A stretch of 32,617 bases of DNA from Bacillota bacterium (GCA_023475165.1 JAMCWA010000055.1:1-32617), one strand, 5' to 3'. Positions 7,222 through 15,001 are shown, counted from the first letter of the stretch. Program-made: numbers and translations. The notes: generated by a model from the letters alone, not told the origin.

Positions 7222-7260
7222 TTGCTATAGACCTATTTATTAGTGTATCATACACACTAA
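7222..7260 (+). promoter_or_regulatory. Putative promoter with overlapping palindromic operator between dsrE-like and sqr-like genes
   Basis: A perfect inverted repeat TTAGTGT/ACACTAA (7240-7246 and 7254-7260, 7-bp spacer) lies between the divergent genes. TTGCTA (7222-7227) and TATCAT (7246-7251), 18 bp apart, would put the -10 of the sqr-like gene inside this palindrome, a usual arrangement for repression. The nearby ArsR protein is the natural candidate to bind it. A looser AGTGT/ACACT pair with a 14-bp spacer lies at 6193-6216. The palindrome is seen directly; promoter and regulator are inferred. Confidence 0.45.
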
Positions 7261-7306
7261 GGCCTGTCCATAGGGCGAATAAAAAATAGAGGGGGAGATT
7301 AGAGGA

Positions 7307-7960
7307 ATGGCTAGTAAGTCAATCCTGATTTTGGGATCCGGAATAGCGGGGGTGGTAGCGGCTAATAGATTGCGAAGGATGCTTTCGAGAGAGAACCGCA
7401 TTATATTGGTGGATAAGGAGGTCGCGCACTCCTTTACCCCTTCCTACCTTTTGGTAATGATGGGCTGGCGAGAACAGAAACAAATCACTAGAGACCTCCG
7501 CGTCTTGGCAAAGAAAGGTATTGAATTCGTGCCCGCTGAAGTATTGGCCATTGATCCGACCAGGAGGGTCGTCAACACCAGCACTGGGGAGTTAGGCTAC
7601 GATTATCTCCTTGTGGCTCTGGGAGCCGAGTTACATCCAGAATTGGTCCCGGGGTTTACGGCTGCCCATAACCTGTACGATCTTCGGGATGTCCTCCGAT
7701 TGCGGGAGGACTTACGCGGTTTTACGACGGGTCAAGTCGCCATAGTGGTATCCAGCCTTCCCTTCAAGTGCCCGGCCGCACCCTACGAGGCGGCCTTCCT
7801 TCTAGACTATCACTTCCGGAAGCTGGGTCGCCGGGATCACATCAACATCGCTGTCTACACCCCTGAGACTTTACCCATGCCTACCGCCGGATCAGTCCTG
7901 GGCAACGCCCTGCTTTCGCGGCACCATCCATCTATTGCCATTTTACGCCTCTTGTGTTAA
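7307..7960 (+). pseudogene. Sulfide:quinone-reductase-like flavoprotein, truncated after about 205 residues
   Basis: The N-terminal half of an SQR/FCSD-type flavoprotein is clear. It has an FAD-binding ILGSGIAGVVAANRLRR, a VDKEVAHSFTPSYLLVMMGWR segment, YDYLLVALGAE, and the conserved catalytic-cysteine stretch SLPFKCPAAPYEAAFLLD. Similarity runs through YTPETLPMPTAGSVLGNALL, then breaks into SRHHPSIAILRLLC and a stop at residue 218. Members of the family are about 380-400 residues. None of the next 100 bases in any frame restores the second half, and the Uma2 gene begins at 8063, so roughly 180 codons are missing. A 3' deletion is the simplest cause. ATG 7307 has GGGGGAG upstream. Were it still made, it would lack the C-terminal membrane/quinone-binding part. 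A short derived flavoprotein cannot be fully excluded. Confidence 0.7.
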
Positions 7961-8062
7961 GATGATAATGCAACTGAAGGTCATATCTATCTTAGTGCCC
8001 AGGCCAATCATACCAAACCGTCCTCCTATTTAATACTGTTGAGGATCATTTCTGCTGGGGGG

Positions 8063-8650
8063 ATGAAATTGCGCGAGACAGACAAAGTCAGGGAAGCTGT
8101 TGCCGCCTCGCGGCGGACCCTTCTCACTTATGATGATTACTTGCGTATGCCGGCGGGGTTGCGTTACGAGATTGTGGAAGGGGAGCCGAGGATGGTGCCA
8201 TCGCCTGGTGTCTTTCACCAAGAGATCTCTAAGCGTCTGGGAAGAGTACTCTTGGAATGGATTGAAGGACAGGACCTGGGCCTCGTATATAATGCCCCTC
8301 TTGACGTTATCTTGAGTGAACATAATGTCGTTCAACCTGACCTACTTTATGTCTCCAAGGAGCGTCTTGGCATCATAAGAAAAGAGAATATTGGAGGGGC
8401 TCCGGACCTGGTGGTCGAAATCCTTTCTCCCAGCACGGCAGGTTGGGATCAGAGCACCAAACGGCGGATATACGGACTATACGGAGTGCGCGAACTGTGG
8501 CTGGTGGACCCGGAAGGAAAGAGCATTGAGGTAGCCGTATGGAAGGAAGGGTCGCTAATCACAGTAGCAGTGTACCCCGCTGGCTCCACGCTTTCCAGCC
8601 CGCTCTTGCCGGGGTTCACGATGGAGGTCAGCCGGCTTTTTCGTTCATAG
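8063..8650 (+). CDS. Uma2-family (DUF820) putative restriction-endonuclease-fold protein
   Basis: A 195-residue Uma2 protein. Its hallmark is the PD-(D/E)XK-like core: VVQPDLLYVSKER, then APDLVVEILSPST, then KRRIYGLYGVRELWLVDPEGKSIEV. The N-terminal TYDDYLRMPAGLRYEIVEGE is also typical. The catalytic-type acidic residues are the Asp in QPDLL and the Glu in VVEIL, with the Lys in KRRIY. Uma2 proteins are very abundant in some bacteria and their role is not known; they are often linked with mobile DNA. I took ATG 8063; a TTG at 8039 is in frame, and neither has a strong ribosome site. It lies just downstream of the truncated sqr-like gene and upstream of a MITE-like remnant. Confidence 0.85.
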   Translation: MKLRETDKVREAVAASRRTLLTYDDYLRMPAGLRYEIVEGEPRMVPSPGVFHQEISKRLGRVLLEWIEGQDLGLVYNAPLDVILSEHNVVQPDLLYVSKERLGIIRKENIGGAPDLVVEILSPSTAGWDQSTKRRIYGLYGVRELWLVDPEGKSIEVAVWKEGSLITVAVYPAGSTLSSPLLPGFTMEVSRLFRS

Positions 8651-8668
8651 CGAAGGAGGTATGCTCCA

Positions 8669-8745
8669 GGAGACGCGCCCCATTTTAGGGAAAGTTCTTC
8701 GGCGGATTGTGCCACACCGCAGATGGGTGTTTTTCAGCGGTCTCC
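8669..8745 (+). mobile_element. MITE-like repeat, short degenerate copy
   Basis: The right end is conserved: a block from about 8704 containing GCCACACCGCAGATGGGTGT, then TTTTCAGCGGTCTCC, then TAG. The left end is poor (CAGGAGACGCGCC at 8668). The right flank is TA-G, as in the full copies. The copy starts 18 bp after the Uma2 stop. ACACC and GGTGT in the block can pair and are followed by five T, so the end may also act as a weak terminator. Confidence 0.55.
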
Positions 8746-8833
8746 TAGGCTGCAGGAGAGAGGTTTAGGACGCATCGGCCGGTACCTTCCCGGGAAAGAT
8801 AATGAAAGACTCCCCGGGAGGTGAAAGGAGACA

Positions 8834-9274
8834 GTGAACCGGCAGGGATGGCGCCTTTTCCTGTTGCTTTTTCTGTTTTTTGCGGTCAGTTGCAGCCCCA
8901 AACCCCAGCAGAAACCCCAGACCACTGACGACCAGGTCCGGGCGATCGTCAAGGAGCAGATGCGCTCCGATGAAATGAAGGGCATGATCAAGGAGGCCAC
9001 CAAGAAGGAAGAGATCACGCCATTGATCAAAGAGAGTCTGGGCTCTCCGGAGAACCAGAAGGTCATGCAGGACTCCTTGAAAAAACTCCTGGATACCCCG
9101 GAGACCCAAAAAAACCTCCAGGAGGCGATGAAGAAGGTCCTGGGGTCGCCGGACATGAAAAAACAGCTTCAGGAGGCCGTCAAGGAAGCCATGTCCGAAA
9201 TCCTGAAGGGCGGTACCAAGGGTGGCGGCGGTGCTGGCGGGGGTAGTGGAGGTGGTGGAGCCGGTGGGACCTGA
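8834..9274 (+). CDS. GerD-like spore-germination lipoprotein
   Basis: A 146-residue secreted lipoprotein. The signal peptide runs to Cys20 (FFAVSC). After it come several helical repeats, each of the kind SPENQKVMQDSLKKLLDTPE and TQKNLQEAMKKVLGSPDMKK, then a Gly-rich tail (GGGGAGGGSGGGG). In spore formers GerD is a lipoprotein made of such D/P-spaced amphipathic helices and helps cluster germinant receptors in the inner membrane; this protein has the same pattern but is shorter and lacks a GerD-specific motif that I can name. The start is GTG 8834 with AAAGGAG unusually close (3 bases). The 220 bp after it (9275-9494) hold nothing I recognise. Confidence 0.6.
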   Translation: MNRQGWRLFLLLFLFFAVSCSPKPQQKPQTTDDQVRAIVKEQMRSDEMKGMIKEATKKEEITPLIKESLGSPENQKVMQDSLKKLLDTPETQKNLQEAMKKVLGSPDMKKQLQEAVKEAMSEILKGGTKGGGGAGGGSGGGGAGGT

Positions 9275-9494
9275 GGGCACACCATCCTTCTTTCTTCGTC
9301 GAGTCTTCGCCGGGCCTGAAGATCTCGACCATCTGGAGACGGTACTCATTTAACTGGCTTCCGTGCCGCCTGCGGTAGGCCACAAAGGACGAAAAGGTCG
9401 CTTCAGCGGGGGTCTGGGTCGATGTCGTCGAGCGATCTTGGCCGAGCCCGGCACCGCTCCCGGCGAAACCAGGCCCGGAAGGCCGGACCCGCCT

Positions 9495-9526
9495 GACACG
9501 CAGATGGGTGTTTTTCAGCGGTATCC
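9495..9526 (+). mobile_element. MITE-like repeat, right-end fragment
   Basis: This fragment carries the right-end block (CGCAGATGGGTGTTTTTCAG, then CGGTATCC). It ends directly at TA (9527-9528), where the next full copy begins, so the two elements share one CTAG. No left end could be found. Confidence 0.55.
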
Positions 9527-9528
9527 TA

Positions 9529-9838
9529 GGAGAGTGCTGACGAACTGCTTTTGCGTGGTTGGCGCGTCCGAGATACCGTTAGGGCGAGACGTCAAATCAG
9601 CCCAGATGCTAGGAGCGACAAGGCTCCGAGGCGAGGCGTACTAGGTGGTGCGTTGAGCGAGGAGCCGCCGGAGCGACAATCTGCAATAGCAACGCCCCTC
9701 TAACAAAAAAGGTCCTTTCTTGCAGATTGCGCCACATCTGCGGCGTGAACCCTACCGTGATCGTTCTCGCGGCTAACAAAAAAGGTTCTTTCTTGCAGAT
9801 TGCGCCACACCGCAGATGGGTGTTTTTCAGCGGTCTCC
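9529..9838 (+). mobile_element. MITE-like element, long copy with internal duplication (310 bp)
   Basis: The element runs from GGAGAGTGCTGA to TCAGCGGTCTCC, near-perfect inverted ends flanked by C-TA and TA-G. It shares most of its length with the copy at 28013-28248, including GGCTCCGAGGCGAGGCGTAC, GTTGAGCGAGGAGCCGCCGG and the right-end block. It has no coding capacity. A 37-bp segment (9700-9736) recurs at 9773-9809 with one mismatch, which makes this copy 74 bp longer. GGCTCC and GGAGCC arms inside form a stable hairpin. The CTAG flanks fit IS630/Tc1-mariner-type insertion (TA duplicated), but no transposase is in the window. Confidence 0.7.
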
Positions 9839-11025
9839 TAGACGAATAGTATCCCTCGTTCCGGCCTGGTAAGAGCCTCGGCCCCTTTCTCCGTCACCAC
9901 ATAGGTGTCCTCTATCCCGACCACCCCCTGACCGGGAAAGGTGAACTTTGGCTCTAGGGCCAGGGTAACGCCGGCCTCCAGCGGGATCTTGACGCCCCTG
10001 GCCAGGGGCGGAAGTTCATCCAGCTCCAGCCCAATCCCATGGCCGACAAAAGAAACGCGGTCCGGCCCGTATCCCATGAAATGCTCGCTTAATCCAGCGC
10101 CCCGGGCTATCTCCTGGGCGAGGGCAAAGAGTTCCTCAGCCGGGACGCCCGGTTTTGCGGCCGCGGCCAGGTGGGCTTCGATGTCCAGGGCCACCTGATG
10201 AGCCCGGGCCAATTCGGTCGGCGGTTTTCCCAGGCAGAGGATGCGGGTCTGATCGACGAGGTAACCGTCGATAGCCATGACGAAATCCACCAGCACCGGC
10301 TGATGGGGAGCGATTTGGTGATAACCTGCCCCATGGGGAACCGCGGGGCTGAGCCCCAAGCCGCCGGTTGGACTCTCCATGGCGCTGGGGACAGCGGCGC
10401 TGGCCCCGGCCAGGACGTGGCCGAAGTGCAGTACCTGGTTGAATCCCCGCATGCGGACTGTCCCCTGGTGGCCGCGCTGGCGGGCTTCGTATTCCAAGAG
10501 AGCCGCCAGCTCAATCTCTCTCATCCCCGGTCGAAGGGCCGCCCGCACCTTCTCCAGGACCTCGCCAGCCAGACCGGCGGCACGGCGCATTATCCCCAGT
10601 TCATAGGGGGATTTAATCATCCGCACATGCCGGACGACATCGGATACGTCGGCCAGTACCGCCGGAGCCAGGCCTTTCTGGAAACGCAGGTATTGGGCTG
10701 CTGGGAGGACGTCCATTTCCAGGCCCAGGCGACCGGTTTTGGGCCAGCCGGCTTCCCATAACCGGGAAGGTAAGTCGCGCAAGCCACGGACCGCCTCGAT
10801 CCTCTCCAGGCTTGACTCGGTCCGGGCCCGGGACAGGCTCTTCTTCACCATCAGGAGTGGTTGACCCTCGGCTGGGACAAAGAGGTAGGCCTGTTGCCCC
10901 GTTCCGGTAAAATAGAAGAGGTCGCTGGCCTCCAGCAGGAGAGCAGCGCCCAGGTCCTCTCTGATCAGGGCTGTCTGGAGCCGGGCCAGACGCTGGTCAA
11001 GCTCGCTCTTTGGCGTCAGGAGCAT
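9838..11025 (-). CDS. M24-family metallopeptidase (Xaa-Pro aminopeptidase-like)
   Basis: A 395-residue cytoplasmic peptidase: a creatinase-like N-terminal domain (about 1-135) and a pita-bread catalytic domain (about 145-385). The five expected metal ligands are present: Asp247 and Asp258 in VDFVMAIDGYLVDQTRI, His329 in FVGHGIGLELDELP, Glu358 in LALEPKF and Glu372 in VGIEDTYVV. It would remove an N-terminal residue ahead of proline or cleave related dipeptides. ATG 11025 has AAGGAGG at ideal spacing. The stop codon TAG (9840-9838) is made of the TA flank plus the first base of the MITE-like element, so insertion has probably trimmed the last residues; the fold seems complete. It is 73 bp downstream of the XPB-partner gene. 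Confidence 0.92.
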   Translation of the reverse strand: MLLTPKSELDQRLARLQTALIREDLGAALLLEASDLFYFTGTGQQAYLFVPAEGQPLLMVKKSLSRARTESSLERIEAVRGLRDLPSRLWEAGWPKTGRLGLEMDVLPAAQYLRFQKGLAPAVLADVSDVVRHVRMIKSPYELGIMRRAAGLAGEVLEKVRAALRPGMREIELAALLEYEARQRGHQGTVRMRGFNQVLHFGHVLAGASAAVPSAMESPTGGLGLSPAVPHGAGYHQIAPHQPVLVDFVMAIDGYLVDQTRILCLGKPPTELARAHQVALDIEAHLAAAAKPGVPAEELFALAQEIARGAGLSEHFMGYGPDRVSFVGHGIGLELDELPPLARGVKIPLEAGVTLALEPKFTFPGQGVVGIEDTYVVTEKGAEALTRPERGILFV

Positions 11026-11094
11026 CTTGATTCCCTCCTTGGTGCAAACTTGAGATAGCTCCCTCCATCGCCGCTTGAGGGTGGCCCAGCTGGA

Positions 11095-11110
11095 CTTTTC
11101 AGCGGTCTCC
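11095..11110 (+). mobile_element. MITE-like repeat, 16-bp end remnant inside a gene terminus
   Basis: CTTTTCAGCGGTCTCC equals the right end of the repeat family; TA is replaced by CA. The reverse complement encodes the last residues and the TGA stop of the XPB-partner gene (NLGDR-stop). The rest of the element is not recognisable. Confidence 0.45.
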
Positions 11111-12634
11111 CAGGTTCATGATCCCCGGCCGGGGCAGATACCCCTCTTCCCTTAAGACCTGCATCATCTCCTGGTACCTTTCACCATCGATGGCCAAATC
11201 AACGGGAGTTAATTCGCCAAGGATGAAGGGCCCCAGGCGGCGAGAGGCCTTGATCTCTGCCGCCAGGTTCTCACTGTCACAATGGAGGAGAAAGGCCTGT
11301 AGGAAATGGAGACGACCGTAAGCTTGCGACCATTGGCGGATGGAGTACTCTACGTTTTGCGGCAGAGAAGTCCTGGCATGAGTCTGAAAAAAGCCCAGGA
11401 TCTCCTCTCCCGTCAGGCCCGAGGCCAGAGCCTGGTAGATGCTGTCCCGGGTGAGACGATAGGTCATCATCTGGTCAAGTTTTTCCGGGTCGGCCATTTT
11501 CTCCAACTGCCAAAGCAGGTCGGGGCGGAGGTTACTGGGGGCCAGGATCTCAAAATTCGGCTGCAGGTAAAGATCTGTGGCAAAGAGGGAATCCGGACAG
11601 TCCCCCAAACCCAGCAGACAACGCCCCACGTTTGTTAAGCGACAGACTTCTTTTCCGCCCAGGTGTCCCAGCCTGACGATTCCCAGGTAGGCCAGATGGT
11701 TGAAAAACATCGACCTTAACCGCAACAAGAAACTGTCGCGGGGGGAGGGAGCGATATTGAGGGGCTCAAAGGTCTGGGCTAAGGTTTCCAGATCAAGCCA
11801 GTGATCGGTGGTGTGGCTAAGAACGGGAGCGATGAGCCGTAGATCCCGGTGCCGATCAGGAAACCGCTCCTGCCAAAAACGGAAGAGGTCGTGGCATTGA
11901 TCCTCCAGCGGGGCCTGCAGCAGGGTTTCGGGTCGCTGTAGCTCGAGTCGTCCTTCCCGGTTGGCGACTTGGCCCCTTTCCAGGCAGTAAGCGTAGACCA
12001 GGCGGAAAGGTTCCGGATAGGGTTCTTCGAAACGATTCTTCAGGGGGGGCTCCTCGTCGGCGACGCCGATGAGGTCCAGGAACCTCTTCAGCTGGCGGCG
12101 GTAGATGAGGCCGCTTTGGGCTATTTCCAGCGGGTTCTTCCGAACGTAGGACAGGAAGAGGTAGACGTTTCGGAGCATCGGAAGAGGAGCACCTGGTACC
12201 TCTTGGACCTCAACATCTCCCCTCAGTAGCGGGAGAGCCATCTCGGCGCTAAAATGGTCTACAAGCACCTGGCGCAGGTCTATGGGCACAAAATAGACCT
12301 CGCGATAGTTCAGACGGGCGGCAAAAACCAAACCACGACGGCGCAGGCCCATGACCACCTGGGCGCTGTTACGCCGCCACTTATGGGTCAGTGAGTTCAG
12401 TTTTTGATGTACCTGTTCCACGATGGCGCCTTGTTCGTTAGGGCTGAAGCTGATCATTTTTAGGGCCGCTAACTCCTCGGAGTTAACGTCGACCAGCAAG
12501 CGGGCCAAGAAGGCAGGGGAAAGCAAGGCTCTTGAGGCTTCCGGCAGGCTGCTAATCCCATAAGAGCGCAGTTGTTCCAGAACCTGTCTGATTTCTTCCT
12601 GGTTCAGGTTTTCTAGACAGTGAGCCAAGTTCAT
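11099..12634 (-). CDS. XPB-associated protein with helicase-linked C-terminal domain
   Basis: A 511-residue protein without helicase motifs. Residues about 353-485 share a domain with the N-terminus of the adjacent XPB helicase: both read YR(L/I)T..S.(Y/W).A..SGL..(E)EIL, then P.NV...I, then YGRL. This corresponds to the helicase-associated (XPB/Ssl2 N-terminal, Helicase_C_3) family. The N-terminal 350 residues are helical with winged-helix-like stretches (HKWRRNSAQVVMGLRRRGLV) and no motif known to me. ATG 12634 (AGGGTG upstream) is preferred; an ATG at 12682 would add 16 residues encoded by a repeat remnant. It lies 53 bp after the helicase gene and is probably its dedicated partner, by analogy with archaeal XPB and its Bax1 nuclease, although no Bax1 features are visible. 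Confidence 0.75.
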   Translation of the reverse strand: MNLAHCLENLNQEEIRQVLEQLRSYGISSLPEASRALLSPAFLARLLVDVNSEELAALKMISFSPNEQGAIVEQVHQKLNSLTHKWRRNSAQVVMGLRRRGLVFAARLNYREVYFVPIDLRQVLVDHFSAEMALPLLRGDVEVQEVPGAPLPMLRNVYLFLSYVRKNPLEIAQSGLIYRRQLKRFLDLIGVADEEPPLKNRFEEPYPEPFRLVYAYCLERGQVANREGRLELQRPETLLQAPLEDQCHDLFRFWQERFPDRHRDLRLIAPVLSHTTDHWLDLETLAQTFEPLNIAPSPRDSFLLRLRSMFFNHLAYLGIVRLGHLGGKEVCRLTNVGRCLLGLGDCPDSLFATDLYLQPNFEILAPSNLRPDLLWQLEKMADPEKLDQMMTYRLTRDSIYQALASGLTGEEILGFFQTHARTSLPQNVEYSIRQWSQAYGRLHFLQAFLLHCDSENLAAEIKASRRLGPFILGELTPVDLAIDGERYQEMMQVLREEGYLPRPGIMNLGDR

Positions 12635-12644
12635 GACATCACCC

Positions 12645-12684
12645 TGAGAGACCGCTGCAATACACCATCTGCTTTGGCGCAATC
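12645..12684 (-). mobile_element. MITE-like repeat, diverged end block between the two helicase genes
   Basis: On the minus strand the right-end block is recognisable with several mismatches: GATTGCGCCAAAGCAGATGG, then TGTATTGCAGCGGTCTCTCAG. It fills the 53-bp gap between the XPB stop (12688) and the partner start (12634). It runs in the opposite orientation to the other copies in this region. Confidence 0.55.
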
Positions 12685-12687
12685 CGA

Positions 12688-14400
12688 TCAGCGCCCCGGC
12701 GATTCAGCTGCATCAGCAAAGACTGTCTGTACCTGAGAGGAATCCAGGATAGTGTAACGATACCCCTGTTCCGTCAAAAAGAGCTGGCGGTTAGCGGCAA
12801 AGGTTTGATCCTTGGTATCCCTGGTGACAATGGAATAGAAACTGGCCAGCGTGCCGTAGCTCTTGGGCCGGAGAATGCGACCAAGGCGCTGGGCCTCCTC
12901 CTGCCGGGAACCAAAGGTCCCGGAGATCTGAATGGCGACGCTGGCATCAGGAAGATCCACAGCAAAGTTAGCTACCTTGGAGACTACCAGCCGTCGGAGG
13001 TCGCCGCTCTTGAAACGCCGGTAGAGTTCCTCCCTCTCCCTATTGGAAACCTTACCGGTGATAAGGGGAGCCCCCAGCATCCGGGCAACCTGCTGGAGTT
13101 GATCCAGGTACTGGCCAATGACCAGGACCTGTTCGTCGGCATGTTTTTCGACCAGGGCCTGGATAATGGGGAGTTTGCCGGGGTTCTCCGAAGCGATGCG
13201 AAACTTGGAACGTTCGCCGGCCACGGCATACTCCAGGCGCAACCGGGGATCCAGATTGACCCTGATCTCATAGCAAACGGCGGTGGCGATCCAGGCCTCT
13301 TTTTCCAGCACCTTCCAGGGAGCATCATATTTTTTGGGACCGATAAGGGTAAAGACGTCATCTTCCCGGCCATCCTCCCGGACCAGGGTGGCCGTCAACC
13401 CCAATCGTTGCTTAGATTGGATCTCAGCGGTGATGCGAAAGACGGGGGCGGGGAGAAGGTGCACCTCGTCGTAGATGATCAGCCCCCAGTTCTTTTGATT
13501 AAACAGGGAAAAATGGGGGAAATCCTCTTCTTTGCTGCCACGGTGCGTCAGGATCTGATAAGTCGTAACGGTGACAGGTTTGATCTCCTTGACCTCGCCG
13601 CTGTATTCGCCAACCTGTTCCCTGGTCAGATTGGTTTTGTCCAGGATTTCGTCGATCCACTGGCGGACGGCAATAATATTGGTGGAAAGGATGAGGGTTT
13701 CGGTTTGGAGTTGGGCCATCAGGCCCAGGCCGATGATGGTTTTGCCGGATCCACAGGGCAGGGCGATTACTCCGCTGCCGCCGTTCGTACCCTGATCGCG
13801 AAAGGCGATCAAGGCCTCCTCCTGGTAAGGTCTCAGACGGAAGGGAACGCCCCTGGGGGTTTGTTCCCGCAAGGAAATGGACAAAGGGGTCCCCGGGGTG
13901 TATCCCGCCAGATCCTGAACCGGCCAGCCCAGCTTGACCAAGGCCTGTTTCAGGCGGCCGCGGTGCCAGGGCGACACGGCCAGGGTCTGGGAATCTGCCC
14001 GAGAGAGGATGTAGGGTTCCAGGGCTTTCTGGTTTAGGATTTCCAGGATGAGATAGGGGTCTTCGGACCTGAGAAGGAGGGCCTCGCCTTCCCGGAAGAG
14101 TTTCAGACGACCATAGCGGGACGAATAATCCTTGATGTCGGCCTGGACGTTATCTGGCACCGGGTACCTGGAAAGGGCCTGCAAGGTAGCCAGGATTTCT
14201 CCACTGCCCAGACCGCTGGAGGCGGCGTTCCAAAGGGAAAGGGGAGTGATGCGGTAGGTGTGGACGTGTTCCGGGCTCTTAACCAATTCCGCAAAACGCA
14301 CAAGTGCCGCCTGACCCTCGGCAAACCGGGGGTTTTGCACCTCCAGGAGAATGGTGCGATCGCTCTGCACAATGACCGGATTGGCGTGATGGTCTCTCAT
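12688..14400 (-). CDS. XPB/Ssl2-type DNA helicase (superfamily 2)
   Basis: A 570-residue helicase of the XPB family. It has the N-terminal helicase-associated domain (about 5-165), then a RecA-like motor: Q-region FRLRPYQEEAL, Walker A LPCGSGKT (217-221 GSGKT), DEVH box (311-314), motif III LTATL followed by the XPB-specific RED (341-343), and motif VI EAQRLGRILRP. XPB unwinds or translocates on duplex DNA in repair and, in eukaryotes, transcription opening. ATG 14400 is chosen for GGGAGG five bases upstream; an ATG at 14457 would add 19 residues. The gene leads a two-gene unit. A 208-bp AT-rich divergent region separates it from yerC. A 410-codon antisense reading frame over it is a compositional shadow. 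Confidence 0.95.
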   Translation of the reverse strand: MRDHHANPVIVQSDRTILLEVQNPRFAEGQAALVRFAELVKSPEHVHTYRITPLSLWNAASSGLGSGEILATLQALSRYPVPDNVQADIKDYSSRYGRLKLFREGEALLLRSEDPYLILEILNQKALEPYILSRADSQTLAVSPWHRGRLKQALVKLGWPVQDLAGYTPGTPLSISLREQTPRGVPFRLRPYQEEALIAFRDQGTNGGSGVIALPCGSGKTIIGLGLMAQLQTETLILSTNIIAVRQWIDEILDKTNLTREQVGEYSGEVKEIKPVTVTTYQILTHRGSKEEDFPHFSLFNQKNWGLIIYDEVHLLPAPVFRITAEIQSKQRLGLTATLVREDGREDDVFTLIGPKKYDAPWKVLEKEAWIATAVCYEIRVNLDPRLRLEYAVAGERSKFRIASENPGKLPIIQALVEKHADEQVLVIGQYLDQLQQVARMLGAPLITGKVSNREREELYRRFKSGDLRRLVVSKVANFAVDLPDASVAIQISGTFGSRQEEAQRLGRILRPKSYGTLASFYSIVTRDTKDQTFAANRQLFLTEQGYRYTILDSSQVQTVFADAAESPGR

Positions 14401-14608
14401 TGCCGCCTCCCGGAATGACAAACATGCCAACTTAAATATTTCAAATTCGATATCCATCTTATTTTTTCCTGCTGTTTGATCTGAATTTCCAGGGGAAAAA
14501 ATCTTTTGCGGTGAGAAGGAGAATTTCTAAGAATGTCTAATCCCTTTTCGGGGGGAAGGGGCGATATCCCTATGGCCCATTCTGCCAATACTTCTCTGGT
14601 GGTGCACT

Positions 14609-14962
14609 ATGCCTCTAAATGAGAAACTTCGAGATCCCCTGAGCGACCGTCTCTTCGATGCCATCCTTCATCTGAAGGATCGTGAGGAATGCTACCGGTT
14701 CTTTGAGGATGTCGCCACCATCGCTGAAATCAAGGCCCTGGCCCAACGCCTGGAGGTAGCTCGGCTTTTGGATGCTGGTTATACTTACGAGGAAGTGGCG
14801 GCCCAGACGGGGGCCAGTTCCGCCACCATTAGCCGGGTCAAGCGGGCCCTGGTTTACGGGGCGGATGGGTATAAAATTATTTTAGAGCGGTTAAAGCAGG
14901 ACACCGGTCAGGGGCAACTGGGCAAAACCCCGCCGCGACCGCTGACTAAAACGAAGGAATAG
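14609..14962 (+). CDS. yerC: YerC/YecD family TrpR-like regulator
   Basis: A 117-residue protein of the YerC/YecD group, related in fold to the tryptophan repressor. It shows LFDAILHLKDREECYRFFED, then TIAEIKALAQRLEVARLL, then a helix-turn-helix YEEVAAQTGASSATISRVKRAL (about 60-82). The Bacillus member is a small helix-turn-helix protein of little-known role. It begins at ATG 14609 with a weak GGTGG upstream, transcribed away from the XPB gene, 85 bp before pyrK. Confidence 0.9.
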   Translation: MPLNEKLRDPLSDRLFDAILHLKDREECYRFFEDVATIAEIKALAQRLEVARLLDAGYTYEEVAAQTGASSATISRVKRALVYGADGYKIILERLKQDTGQGQLGKTPPRPLTKTKE

Positions 14963-15001
14963 GGTTCTTTCCAGCTCATACAACTCCAGGAAGGGAGAGA
15001 A

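Noticed and set aside
8799..8836. An 11-codon upstream frame overlapping the GerD-like start
   Set aside because: ATGAAAGACTCC has no ribosome site of its own; the overlap with the GTG start is likely chance.
9180..9383. A 67-codon minus-strand frame starting with AYRRRHGSQLNEYRLQMVE
   Set aside because: The first 35 residues look somewhat protein-like and may be a decayed gene remnant, but it continues into the antisense of the GerD-like gene and has no ribosome site.
12805..14037. A 410-codon open frame opposite the XPB helicase gene
   Set aside because: The helicase on the other strand has all its motifs; the antisense protein resembles nothing, has no ribosome site, and long antisense frames are common at this GC content.
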